Assembly (NCBI GenBank): GCA_040218145.1
Contig: JAVJQK010000128.1
Coordinates: 1-64,000, forward strand
DNA: 64,000 nt
Source: Sandaracinaceae bacterium
GTDB taxonomy: Bacteria; Myxococcota_A; Polyangia; Polyangiales; Sandaracinaceae
Direction of reading: 5' to 3'
Below, in pieces: positions 18,793-26,513 of the stretch; the first letter of the stretch is position 1, and the number at the start of each line of letters is the position of its first letter. A program made the position numbers and the translations under genes. The notes under the pieces were generated by a model. The model was not told where the DNA came from. It searched no databases and saw only the letters and a program-made list of their open reading frames with translations.

Positions 18793-20139
18793 CTATGGCC
18801 TCCGTCCCGTCTGCCCGACGCCGCCGAGCATACCCCGAAGCGTCAGGTACGCACGGTGTTCCTCGTTCACGCCGCAGGTCCAGTCCTCGCAGCCGCTCGA
18901 GAAGCCGTAGCGCGCGTCGATCCACACGCCCTCGATGAACGAGAAGCTCGCGCCCGCGTTGACGAAGTGGCGCTGCTGGAGGGTCCCGTTGCCCTGCTGC
19001 TCCCGGACCCAGACGTACTGCCCGCCCACGCCGAAGGTGGGGAGGATGTTCACGTCGAGCCCACCCCCCGCGGTGACGGCCTCGTAACACTCGTCCGAGA
19101 GCGTCCCGAGGTCGGTCGGGTCGACGACGTCGTTGTGCACGCGCGAGACGTTCGCGAAGGGGCGGATGCGGCCGTCCCAGAAGCGTCCCTCCACGCCGGC
19201 CCGCAGGTTGTAGCCGTCGATGTGCGCGTCGGCGCTGCTCCCCGTGTTGGTGTTCGCGTCGAAGTACTGGAACGCGGCCTGGGCCCGCACGTACTCGTGC
19301 TCGAAGGTCACCGAGGGCGAGAGCAAGACGACGTGGAAGGAGCTGGTCGGGAAGCCGCGCGCGTCCCGGCCGACGTTCGACCACGGCACCTCGTAGAAGC
19401 GCGCGAAGGGCGGGAAGGTGCCGCCGATCATCACCGTCCCGGTGGTGCTGGTCGGGTTGCCTGCGTTGACGGTGAAGCCGAGGTGGAGGCCCTCGAAGAG
19501 CTCGTAGCGGGCGAGCACGCCGTTGCCGCGGTTGAAGCCGCTGACGAGCAGCGGGAAGCGCGTCAGGTCGTCGGTGAGCAGCATGTTCGCGACGTACGCG
19601 GAGAAGTAGTCGAGGCTCGCCGGATCGGTGATGCGGCCGACGTCGACCTGCAGCCCCTCGTACTCGAGCCGCAAGAGCTGGTTGCGCACCTGGATCGCCG
19701 CCTGGCCCTCCCACACGCTCGTGCCGTAGGGGCCCGCGTTCAGCTCGAGCTCGCTGACGAGGGTGACGTGTCGACCCCAGCGCGCGCGCAGGCCGATGCG
19801 GGTGAGCGCGACGGTGGTGAAGCGGTCCTCGCGGTCGTCGGGGATGTCCGAGCGGTTCATGATGAACTGCCCGTACGCGCCGCCGACGATGGTGGCGTAG
19901 GGCTCGACGCTCAGCCGCTCGCCGAGCACGTCGAGGCCAGGCTCTTCGGTCGCGGCGTCCTCGGTGGCCGCCGGGGCGTCGGGCGAAGAGGAGGCCTCCG
20001 ACGCCGCGCCCTCCGGGATGGGAGAAGACGCGGCGTCCGAGGCCGCGGTAGGGGCGGGATGGTCCGCCGACGCGGGCTGCGCGGCGGCGCCCACGGGGAA
20101 GCAGAGGCAGAGCGCGAGCAGCGCGTGGGCGGTCCGCAT
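18793..20139 (-). CDS. Outer-membrane beta-barrel (porin-like) protein
   Basis: 448 residues with signal peptide MRTAHALLALCLCFPVGAAA. An Ala/Ser/Pro-rich linker follows (about 22-65), then a long run of amphipathic alternating strands (for example TRIGLRARWGRHVTLVSELE, LLRLEYEGLQVDVGRI, SVTFEHEYVRAQAAFQYF), typical of a 14-18 strand porin. The end does not carry the classical terminal Phe, so barrel closure is unsure. It lies between a hydrolase lipoprotein (3-base gap) and the KAS III variant (4-base gap), suggesting uptake of a lipid or ester substrate (inference). Confidence 0.75.
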   Translation of the reverse strand: MRTAHALLALCLCFPVGAAAQPASADHPAPTAASDAASSPIPEGAASEASSSPDAPAATEDAATEEPGLDVLGERLSVEPYATIVGGAYGQFIMNRSDIPDDREDRFTTVALTRIGLRARWGRHVTLVSELELNAGPYGTSVWEGQAAIQVRNQLLRLEYEGLQVDVGRITDPASLDYFSAYVANMLLTDDLTRFPLLVSGFNRGNGVLARYELFEGLHLGFTVNAGNPTSTTGTVMIGGTFPPFARFYEVPWSNVGRDARGFPTSSFHVVLLSPSVTFEHEYVRAQAAFQYFDANTNTGSSADAHIDGYNLRAGVEGRFWDGRIRPFANVSRVHNDVVDPTDLGTLSDECYEAVTAGGGLDVNILPTFGVGGQYVWVREQQGNGTLQQRHFVNAGASFSFIEGVWIDARYGFSSGCEDWTCGVNEEHRAYLTLRGMLGGVGQTGRRP

Positions 20140-20142
20140 CGG

Positions 20143-21294
20143 TCAGCCCCCGATGCCGAGGGCCTGGCGCACGACGTCCAGGGCCGCCTCACTGCGCGCC
20201 GCGCCGTAGTGGTTGCGGAAGAGCCCGCAGAAGAAGTAGTTGCTCTCGTCGACGTCGTTCAGCCCGATGGTGCGGTTGTCGGCGCCGCGGAGCGCGGAGC
20301 TGGCCTCGGAGACGAACAGGTCCTGTTGCTCCCCGCCCGGCAGGTCCTCCATGACGATCGTCGTGTAGCGGACGGCGTTGTCGCCGCAGGCGCCCGCTCG
20401 GCCGAACGCCGTCTGGCCGTCCGCGCAGGGCGTCTCGTGCTCGCCCATCGCGCCGTTGAGGGGGAGCAGGAACTCGGTGGGCGCGAACGCGGCGCGGTTG
20501 CCCATCTGACACGCCACCCGGCCGCGCATGGTGGGGTTGCTGCCGCAGAGCGCGAAGCTCGACACGCCGTGGTTCGCGCCCGCCATGTAGATCGCGTGGT
20601 CGAGGCGGGAGAAGACGTCGAAGCCCTCGTTGACCGAGAGTCGACGCAGCGCGTCGCGCGTGACGGTCACGCCCAGCGAGAAGCCGACCACGACGAAGCG
20701 ACGATCGGGGTGCGCCTCCATCGCGGCGCGGATGAAGTGCTGGGTGATCGGGACTGCCCAGCCGTGGTCCATGTTCTTGGCCGCGTTCTCGGTGTCGTTG
20801 TTGGTGGCCGGGTCGTCCACCTGATCGAAGCGCAGATCCACCGCGTAGGTGCGCACTCCCGCGCTGGTCAGGCGCTCGGCGAGCATCGGCGCGCCCTCGG
20901 TGGCGCCCACCCGCGGGTTGCCGGCGTCGTCGGTGCAAGGGGGCTCGGGGGTGTGGGCCATCCAGGAGTGCGGGGCGTCCGAGTTGCCGTGCACGAGGAG
21001 CACGATCGGCGCGCCGGCCGCCTCCGTCCCGCCGAGCTCCGTCAGGAAGTCGCGCGCCGCGCAGCGATAGCCCGGCAGCTCCGCGGCGGGGTAGGCGAGG
21101 CCGTCGGTGGTGCACCCGGGATGCGCCGCGAGGTCGTCGCGGTACATCACCGAGGGCGCGTCGCTCGGGTCGGTGGTCGATCCCGTCTGGGTGCCCGCGT
21201 CGTCCATGGGAGCCGTCATCGGGGCGGTCGGGGTACACCCCAGGAGCGCGAGGGCGCAGATCACCCTCCACGCACGAGTCGTCGTCGTGTTCAT
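20143..21294 (-). CDS. Alpha/beta-hydrolase lipoprotein
   Basis: 383 residues with a lipobox LLGC (Cys20). The alpha/beta hydrolase signature is clear: LLVHGNSD (99-106, oxyanion region) and nucleophile elbow GFSLG (204-208, Ser206). NHYG near residues 364-367 could hold the catalytic His. Several Cys suggest disulfides, fitting an outside location. Probably an esterase or lipase acting at the cell surface. ATG 21294 follows AAAGGGA at good spacing. First gene of a tight three-gene run with the porin-like protein and KAS III variant. Confidence 0.82.
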   Translation of the reverse strand: MNTTTTRAWRVICALALLGCTPTAPMTAPMDDAGTQTGSTTDPSDAPSVMYRDDLAAHPGCTTDGLAYPAAELPGYRCAARDFLTELGGTEAAGAPIVLLVHGNSDAPHSWMAHTPEPPCTDDAGNPRVGATEGAPMLAERLTSAGVRTYAVDLRFDQVDDPATNNDTENAAKNMDHGWAVPITQHFIRAAMEAHPDRRFVVVGFSLGVTVTRDALRRLSVNEGFDVFSRLDHAIYMAGANHGVSSFALCGSNPTMRGRVACQMGNRAAFAPTEFLLPLNGAMGEHETPCADGQTAFGRAGACGDNAVRYTTIVMEDLPGGEQQDLFVSEASSALRGADNRTIGLNDVDESNYFFCGLFRNHYGAARSEAALDVVRQALGIGG

Positions 21295-21387
21295 GTCCAA
21301 TCCCTTTCTCGAGGGCGGCGCGCTCATCCATGGGCGCCGCGAGGTTCGAGATACGAGACCGCGCGCCTCGCGTCGACGACGGCGCGG

Positions 21388-22866
21388 TTACCCGGGTTGC
21401 GCGGGTCGACGCCGGAGCCGGCTGAGCGTGGGCTCGGCGAACGTGGTGTCTTCCACGACGTACTGCACGCGGCGGCCGTCCTTCTCCACGCGCGCCGCCC
21501 CGTCGTCGACGAGCTGTTTCAGGGCGAGTTGCACGGTGCGGAGCGGGACCCGCACGCGCTGCGCGATCTCCCGGGCGCCGCCGGATCCGGTAGCGAGCGC
21601 GGACAGGATGCGTTGCTCGGCGGGCCGAGCGCAGCGCGGGTCGGGCACCAGCAGCGGGCGATGGGCGCGGAGGGTGAGCGTGTAGCCGTCGCGCTCGATC
21701 TCTCCCGCGTCGCCGAGCAAGCTTCGCGCGCGGTGGAGCAGCGTGCGCATGACCGCGTCGTGCTTGGCGCTCGTGAAGGCGAAGCCGTACACGGCGGCGA
21801 ACGCGTCGTCGAGCTCCATCGGGCCTTCGAGCGCGAGCACGGAGAGCAGGGTCAGCGAGCGTTGCTCGCGGAGATCGGTCGGCGCCCAGGCCGCGCGCTC
21901 CGTGAAGCCGCGGCCGGCGTCCAGGATGCGGGTCGCGTCTCCCTTTGCGAGCCACACGTGGGCCACCGGGCCTTCGTCCTCGGCCGGGTCGACCACGCCG
22001 TGCGGCGAGAGGGCGTCGGCGCCGCGCTCGAACGCGCTCCGCGAGGGCGCGTCCGGGTCGAGCGCGCTCGCGATGGCGAGCACCTCCGCTTCGAAGGGCG
22101 CGAAGCCGCGCGCGCGCCGCAGGCACGCCTCTCGCGCGCCGTCGAACGCGGCTCGATCTCCCGCCCGCGCCGCGTCGAAGAGCGCGCCGAGCGCGCCGTC
22201 GCGACCCCCGGCGAGCGCCCGCTCGTAGGCGAGCCACGGCTGCCAGGGCGTGGGGGCGACCGCGCTGAGCTGCTCGAGGATGCGCGTGGCGAGGTGGGGC
22301 GCGCCGGCGTGGCGACGCACCCGCGCGAGCACCAGGTTCGCCAGGTACTCCGACTGGAGCAGCCCCTCGGTGCGCGCGATCCGGCTCGCGCGGCGCGCCC
22401 GCGCGACGGCGTCCTCGCGGTCTCCCGCCGCGAGCGCGGCGAGCGCGGCCCACGCGGCCGCGTCCGCCACCACGCTCGGGGCGTCGGAGCGCTTACGCAG
22501 CGCGTCGAAGCGTCTCAGCGCGCCGGCTGCGTCTCCCTCGGCGAGCGCGCGCAGCGCCGCGTGCTCGTCCGCGAGGTCCGCCGCCAGGCCCGTGGCGTCT
22601 GCCGCGGCGGGCGCGAACGACGCGTGCGCGCGCCAGTCCATCTCGAGCAGCGCGCGCCTCGCCCGCTGCGCCAGCACGATCGCGCGGGCGTCGGGATCTC
22701 CGCCCACGGGCGGCTCGGGCGCGGACAGCGCGTCGGGCGCGGCCATCCAGCAGACCGCGCGCAGCGCCTCGCGCCAGCCGTCGGCGGGCTCCCCGTCGAG
22801 CAGCCGCTCCGCGGGCAGGTAGTCGCCGGCCAGCGCGCGGGTCCAGGCTTGTCGGTGCGCGTCCAA
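21388..22866 (-). CDS. TPR-rich protein with C-terminal winged-helix (transcription regulator)
   Basis: 492 residues, very Ala-rich, helical TPR-like repeats through most of the chain (for example AWAALAALAAGDREDAVARA). The C-terminal part has OmpR-like wing text (ALEGPMELDDAF, IERDGYTLTL) and then an IclR/MarR-like helix-turn-helix: AREIAQRVRVPLRTVQLALK (about 433-452) followed by DDGAARVEKDGRRVQYVVED. It probably senses through the TPRs and binds DNA. The start is TTG 22866, six bases after the esterase stop, so it is cotranscribed with it. It may regulate the esterase or the downstream lipid genes (inference). Confidence 0.72.
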   Translation of the reverse strand: MDAHRQAWTRALAGDYLPAERLLDGEPADGWREALRAVCWMAAPDALSAPEPPVGGDPDARAIVLAQRARRALLEMDWRAHASFAPAAADATGLAADLADEHAALRALAEGDAAGALRRFDALRKRSDAPSVVADAAAWAALAALAAGDREDAVARARRASRIARTEGLLQSEYLANLVLARVRRHAGAPHLATRILEQLSAVAPTPWQPWLAYERALAGGRDGALGALFDAARAGDRAAFDGAREACLRRARGFAPFEAEVLAIASALDPDAPSRSAFERGADALSPHGVVDPAEDEGPVAHVWLAKGDATRILDAGRGFTERAAWAPTDLREQRSLTLLSVLALEGPMELDDAFAAVYGFAFTSAKHDAVMRTLLHRARSLLGDAGEIERDGYTLTLRAHRPLLVPDPRCARPAEQRILSALATGSGGAREIAQRVRVPLRTVQLALKQLVDDGAARVEKDGRRVQYVVEDTTFAEPTLSRLRRRPAQPG

Positions 22867-22872
22867 GGACCT

Positions 22873-24114
22873 TCAGGCCAGGGTCCGTCGACCGCGCGCG
22901 AAGAGCAAGAGGCCGAGCCCGAGAGGCAGCGCGATCCAGGGTGATGGCGCGCGCCCGGGCGCCGCCGCGCAGCCGCAGAGGTGCTGCATGTCCGGGGAGA
23001 CCACGCCGCCGCCCGCGTCCACGCCCGGGCCGGTGGGCGATCCTCCGTCGCGGTCCGCCCAGGTCCACCCGCCGCCGTCGGCCGGGGTCGGCGCCGGGCC
23101 TCCGTCCGGCAGCGTGGCCGGGCCCGCGTCCCGTCGCGGAGGGGGGATGGCGGGCGCGCCGCTCAGGCCGAAGAACGCCGCCATGTGTCGCACGGCGCAG
23201 ATGTCGGCGTCGCTCACGTAGGCCGCGGTCGCGCCGCAGCCCGACTCGGGATCGATGAACGTCGCGTGCCCGCCGCGCGCCACCTCCCAGCTCTCGATCA
23301 GCACGCGGCCGCCGTCGGAGAAGGTCTGGCGCTGCTGTCCGTCCACCGTCTCGGTCGCCGTCGGCTCGCGGCCGATCCCCAGCGTCGCCGTCCACTGGTC
23401 GAGCACCTCGCGCTGGTTCGCGGGCACGACGATCCCGTCGTTGGTCCCGTGCCACAGCGACAGCCGAGGCCACGGCCCGGCGTGGGGCGACGCGTCGCGC
23501 ACGAGCGAGGCCCACTCCATCGGGCTCCGGTCCACGCCCGGGCTCTGACAAGAGAACGCGCCCGACACCGAGGTCGCGCAGCGAAAAGGGATCCCCGCGA
23601 TGACGCCGCCGGCCTCGAAGCGCTCGGGCCAGGTCGAGAGCAGGACCATCGCCATCGCCGCGCCCGCCGAGTGCCCCATCACGTAGGCGCCGCTCACCTC
23701 GTGGTCGGCCTCCATCCGGTCGAGCATCGAGATGAGGGAGCGGTTCTCGCCCTCGCCGCGGCGGAGGTTCGCCTCGTCGCCGTACTCGCCCGCCCAGTTG
23801 AAGCACGAGACGGGGTTGTTGGCCGAGGTCTGCGCCGGGTAGACGACGTAGAAGCCCAGCTCGTCCGCCAGCGGCTCCCAGCCCGTGTTGCGAAACGTCG
23901 CGACGTTCTGCGTGCAGCCGTGCAGCGCGAAGACGACCGGCGCGGGCCCGCTCGGCGCCGGGCTCGGGGTGTAGCGGTGCATCTCGAGGCCCCCCGGGTT
24001 CGCCCCGAAGGCGCTCACCCGTTCGAGCGTGCCCGCTCCGGGTTGGGCGAGGGCGAGGGCGGGCGCGACGGTGAGCGTCGAGAGCGCGGCGAGGGCGAGG
24101 AGCGAGCGCGTCAT
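22873..24114 (-). CDS. Secreted PHB-depolymerase-family esterase with MYXO-CTERM-like tail
   Basis: 413 residues with a cleaved signal peptide ending ALALAQP. The catalytic domain shows FALHGCTQN (62-70, oxyanion) and lipase box MGHSAGAAM (Ser149), matching the LpqC/PHB depolymerase esterase family that cleaves polyhydroxybutyrate or similar esters. A Pro/Gly linker leads to CGCAAAP, a hydrophobic helix and terminal Arg residues, a layout like the MYXO-CTERM sorting tail. GGAGGTACTC before ATG 24114 fixes the start. Likely acts outside the cell, tethered until sorted. Confidence 0.85.
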   Translation of the reverse strand: MTRSLLALAALSTLTVAPALALAQPGAGTLERVSAFGANPGGLEMHRYTPSPAPSGPAPVVFALHGCTQNVATFRNTGWEPLADELGFYVVYPAQTSANNPVSCFNWAGEYGDEANLRRGEGENRSLISMLDRMEADHEVSGAYVMGHSAGAAMAMVLLSTWPERFEAGGVIAGIPFRCATSVSGAFSCQSPGVDRSPMEWASLVRDASPHAGPWPRLSLWHGTNDGIVVPANQREVLDQWTATLGIGREPTATETVDGQQRQTFSDGGRVLIESWEVARGGHATFIDPESGCGATAAYVSDADICAVRHMAAFFGLSGAPAIPPPRRDAGPATLPDGGPAPTPADGGGWTWADRDGGSPTGPGVDAGGGVVSPDMQHLCGCAAAPGRAPSPWIALPLGLGLLLFARGRRTLA

Positions 24115-24209
24115 GAGTACCTCCAGCAGTGCACGACGACGTGATAGCGCGCCGCGCGCCCGCTTCGGCCACGCGCGCAAGCCCCGTCACACGTTCCGCT
24201 CGAGGGCCG

Positions 24210-25433
24210 TCACGGACAGGCGTCGCAGCCCGCGCCGGTCGACGTGCACCCGGATCCGCTCTCGCATCCGGGGCGGCACATGACGGTGGCGCACGCGCTG
24301 CCCGTGCAGCCGACGTCGCAGGCGCAGGCGGCGCGGCAGTCGACCGCCTGGCACGCCGTGTCGCCGCAGGTGATCGCGCAGTCGCCTTCGCAGATGATGC
24401 CCGCGCACGAGCCCACGCCCTCGCACGCGATCTCGCAGGTGCCGTCCGGGGGGCAGGTCACGCGGTTGCAGTCGTCGTCCTCGCGGCACGCGACGGTGCA
24501 GCGGCCCGTGCCGCACCGGATGTCGGGGCAGCCGCGGAACGAGTCGCACTGCACGTCGCAGTCGCTCGAGGCGCCGCACTCGACGACGCCCCGGCAGCCT
24601 CCGAGCCCGACGCACTCCACCGTGCAGGGCGCGTCGCCGCAGAAGACGCCGCCGCGGCACTCGTTCACCGAGCAGCGGACGCGACAAGGCACCCCGTCCG
24701 GGCAGCGCGCGGTCCGCTCGTTGATGATCTCGCACACCCCGGCCACGCACTCCCCCGGGCAGACCGCCGCGCAGTCCGCCGAGCCGGCGTCCGGCGTCCC
24801 CGCGTCGAGCCCGGCGTCGAGGCCGGCGTCGGGCGCGCCCACGCAGCCCACGCGCGGATCGCAGCGCCCCTCGCACCGAGCGTCGTCGCCGCGCAACCCG
24901 CACGAGCCGGCCAGGCAGACGGGCGCCGCGCACGGGACGGAGCCCGCGGAGCACTCCGAGTCCGCGACGCACTCGGGCGGCGGGCAGGCCTCCGGGGTCT
25001 CCGGGGTGCACTCGGGCGAGACACAGACGCCGCCGACGCAAGACGTCGCGGCGGGGTCGCCCGCGCCCGGACAGCGGACCCCCTCGCAGCTTCGCGTCAT
25101 CACGACCGTGATCGCGCGCGCGTCCCGGGTCTGGACGGCGACGACGCGGCTCGCGATCGACGCCTCGCCTCGCTCGAGCGTGACGCGCACGAAGAGCACG
25201 TCGCTGGGGACGGTCAGCTCCGCCAGGCGCGTCGGGGTCACGAGGCTGTCGCGCAGCGAGACGTCCTCACGCGCCGAGGCGAGGGGCGCCGCGAAGTCAT
25301 CGCTCCTCGCGACGTCGACGCGCGCGTGGGTCACCTCGAGGCCGGGCGCGTAGTCGGACCGCAGGCTCACGAGGAGCAGCGGCTCCGGCTCGCATCCGGC
25401 GATCAACAGCAGGAGGATCCAGGCGCCTCGCAC
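24210..25433 (-). CDS. Cys-rich lipoprotein with repeated Cys solenoid
   Basis: 407 residues with a lipobox LIAGC (Cys14). The N-terminal module (15-130) is close to that of the lipoprotein at 51962-53893, sharing a beta domain ending TVVMTRSCEGVRCPGAGDPA and the CVGGVCVSPEC Cys cluster. An Ala-Gly-Asp linker (DAGLDAGLDAGTPDAG) follows, then about 170 residues with a Cys roughly every 4-7 residues (CAGIICEGDCAITCGDTAC), a regular pattern like a disulfide-stapled beta-helix. The start is GTG 25433 with TAGCGT seven bases upstream; GTG 25442 overlaps that box. Function unknown; secreted surface role inferred. Confidence 0.75.
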   Translation of the reverse strand: MRGAWILLLLIAGCEPEPLLLVSLRSDYAPGLEVTHARVDVARSDDFAAPLASAREDVSLRDSLVTPTRLAELTVPSDVLFVRVTLERGEASIASRVVAVQTRDARAITVVMTRSCEGVRCPGAGDPAATSCVGGVCVSPECTPETPEACPPPECVADSECSAGSVPCAAPVCLAGSCGLRGDDARCEGRCDPRVGCVGAPDAGLDAGLDAGTPDAGSADCAAVCPGECVAGVCEIINERTARCPDGVPCRVRCSVNECRGGVFCGDAPCTVECVGLGGCRGVVECGASSDCDVQCDSFRGCPDIRCGTGRCTVACREDDDCNRVTCPPDGTCEIACEGVGSCAGIICEGDCAITCGDTACQAVDCRAACACDVGCTGSACATVMCRPGCESGSGCTSTGAGCDACP

Positions 25434-25440
25434 GGGCGCC

Positions 25441-25446
25441 ACGCTA
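25441..25446 (-). promoter_or_regulatory. Candidate -10 box (TAGCGT), leaderless type
   Basis: TAGCGT lies 7 bases before GTG 25433, with no ribosome site. It helps choose GTG 25433 over GTG 25442. Confidence 0.45.
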
Positions 25447-25468
25447 CCGCGTTTGGCCGTCGAGTGGA

Positions 25469-26383
25469 TCAGCGGGCGCGGGCGTCGGCCTCGCGGCCCT
25501 CTTCGAGCACGCGCTCGGGCACGCCCTTGAGGTTCCAGACGATGCCGAGCTTCTCGAGGCCGAGGAGCACGTAGTAGGTCAGGTCGACCTCGCCGCGGTA
25601 GAAGCCCATGCGCGCGCTGTTCATGTAGCGGTGGTGGTTGTTGTGCCAGCCCTCGCCCATCGTCGCGAGCGCGATCCAGAGGTTGTTCCGGCTGTCGTCC
25701 CTGGTCTTGAAGCGGCGCTTGCCCCAGACGTGGGCGAGCGAGTTCACCAGGAAGGTCGAGTGCCAGACCAGCACGCGGCTCGCCGCGAAGCCGATGAAGA
25801 GCCCGGGCCAACCCCAGAGCGACCACACGAGGAAGCTCGAGACGACGGGCACGATGAGCCAGTACTTGTCGAGCCAGCGCAGCTCCGGATACTTCGCGAG
25901 ATCCTTCACGCGCTTCATGTCGGTCTCCGCGTTGCCCGCGAAGAGCCAGCCGAAGTGGCTGTGCCAGAAGCCGTCGACGACCGGGGAGTGGAGGTCCTTC
26001 TCCGTGTCCGAGTGGAGGTGGTGCGAGCGGTGGTGCGCCGCCCACCAGAGCGGGCCGCGCTGGATCGTCATCGTGGCGAGCACCGCGAGCACGAACTGGA
26101 ACCAGCGGCTCGTCTCGTACGCCCGGTGCGCGAAGTAGCGGTGGTAGCCGCCGGTCACGCCGAACATGCCGACGAAGTAGAGGACGGCGCAGACCGCGAC
26201 CGACTGCCAGGTGACCCCGGACCAGAGCGCCCCGAACATCACGAGGTGCGAAAGCGCGAAGGGGATCCAGCCGAGTCGTTCGTAGCGATGGCGTCTGCGA
26301 CGGCGTACGTCTCGTTGCGGGCGGGAGGGCGCCGCGACGGGCGCGACCGAGAGGGCGGAGGATGCTGCCTGGTCCACTCTCAT
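25469..26383 (-). CDS. Membrane fatty acid (acyl-CoA/acyl-lipid) delta-9-type desaturase
   Basis: 304 residues with hydrophobic segments near 40-75, 95-110 and 175-205. The three His boxes are intact: HRYFAHR (81-87), HHRSHH (117-122) and HNNHH (247-251). This is the diiron stearoyl-CoA-desaturase/DesC type that puts a cis double bond into saturated acyl chains in the membrane. Basic N-terminus RRRRRHRY faces the cytoplasm. ATG 26383. It is divergent from the FG-GAP lipoprotein gene, with an AT-richer 130-base promoter region. Confidence 0.88.
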   Translation of the reverse strand: MRVDQAASSALSVAPVAAPSRPQRDVRRRRRHRYERLGWIPFALSHLVMFGALWSGVTWQSVAVCAVLYFVGMFGVTGGYHRYFAHRAYETSRWFQFVLAVLATMTIQRGPLWWAAHHRSHHLHSDTEKDLHSPVVDGFWHSHFGWLFAGNAETDMKRVKDLAKYPELRWLDKYWLIVPVVSSFLVWSLWGWPGLFIGFAASRVLVWHSTFLVNSLAHVWGKRRFKTRDDSRNNLWIALATMGEGWHNNHHRYMNSARMGFYRGEVDLTYYVLLGLEKLGIVWNLKGVPERVLEEGREADARAR

Positions 26384-26478
26384 GACGGTAGGCACAGGCC
26401 CGGAAACGCGGACCACCGACATGTCACCGTTATGTAATTCTTTTGTCTCCGCCTTCGGCGGGGCGGCGCTGCGGGGCG

Positions 26479-26507
26479 TTGTCGAGGGCTCGCGCGCCCG
26501 GTAGCGT
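26479..26507 (+). promoter_or_regulatory. Sigma70-type promoter, leaderless (TTGTCG-17-TAGCGT)
   Basis: TTGTCG at 26479-26484 and TAGCGT at 26502-26507 are separated by 17 bases; ATG 26514 follows after 6 bases and no Shine-Dalgarno is present. This is the best example of the leaderless pattern in the window. Confidence 0.65.
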
Positions 26508-26513
26508 CGAGCC

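Noticed and set aside
18856-22944. Open frame of 1362 codons on the plus strand
   Set aside because: It runs antisense to five well-supported minus-strand genes; its composition (Arg/Ala/Gly/His-rich) is that of a GC-rich shadow frame.
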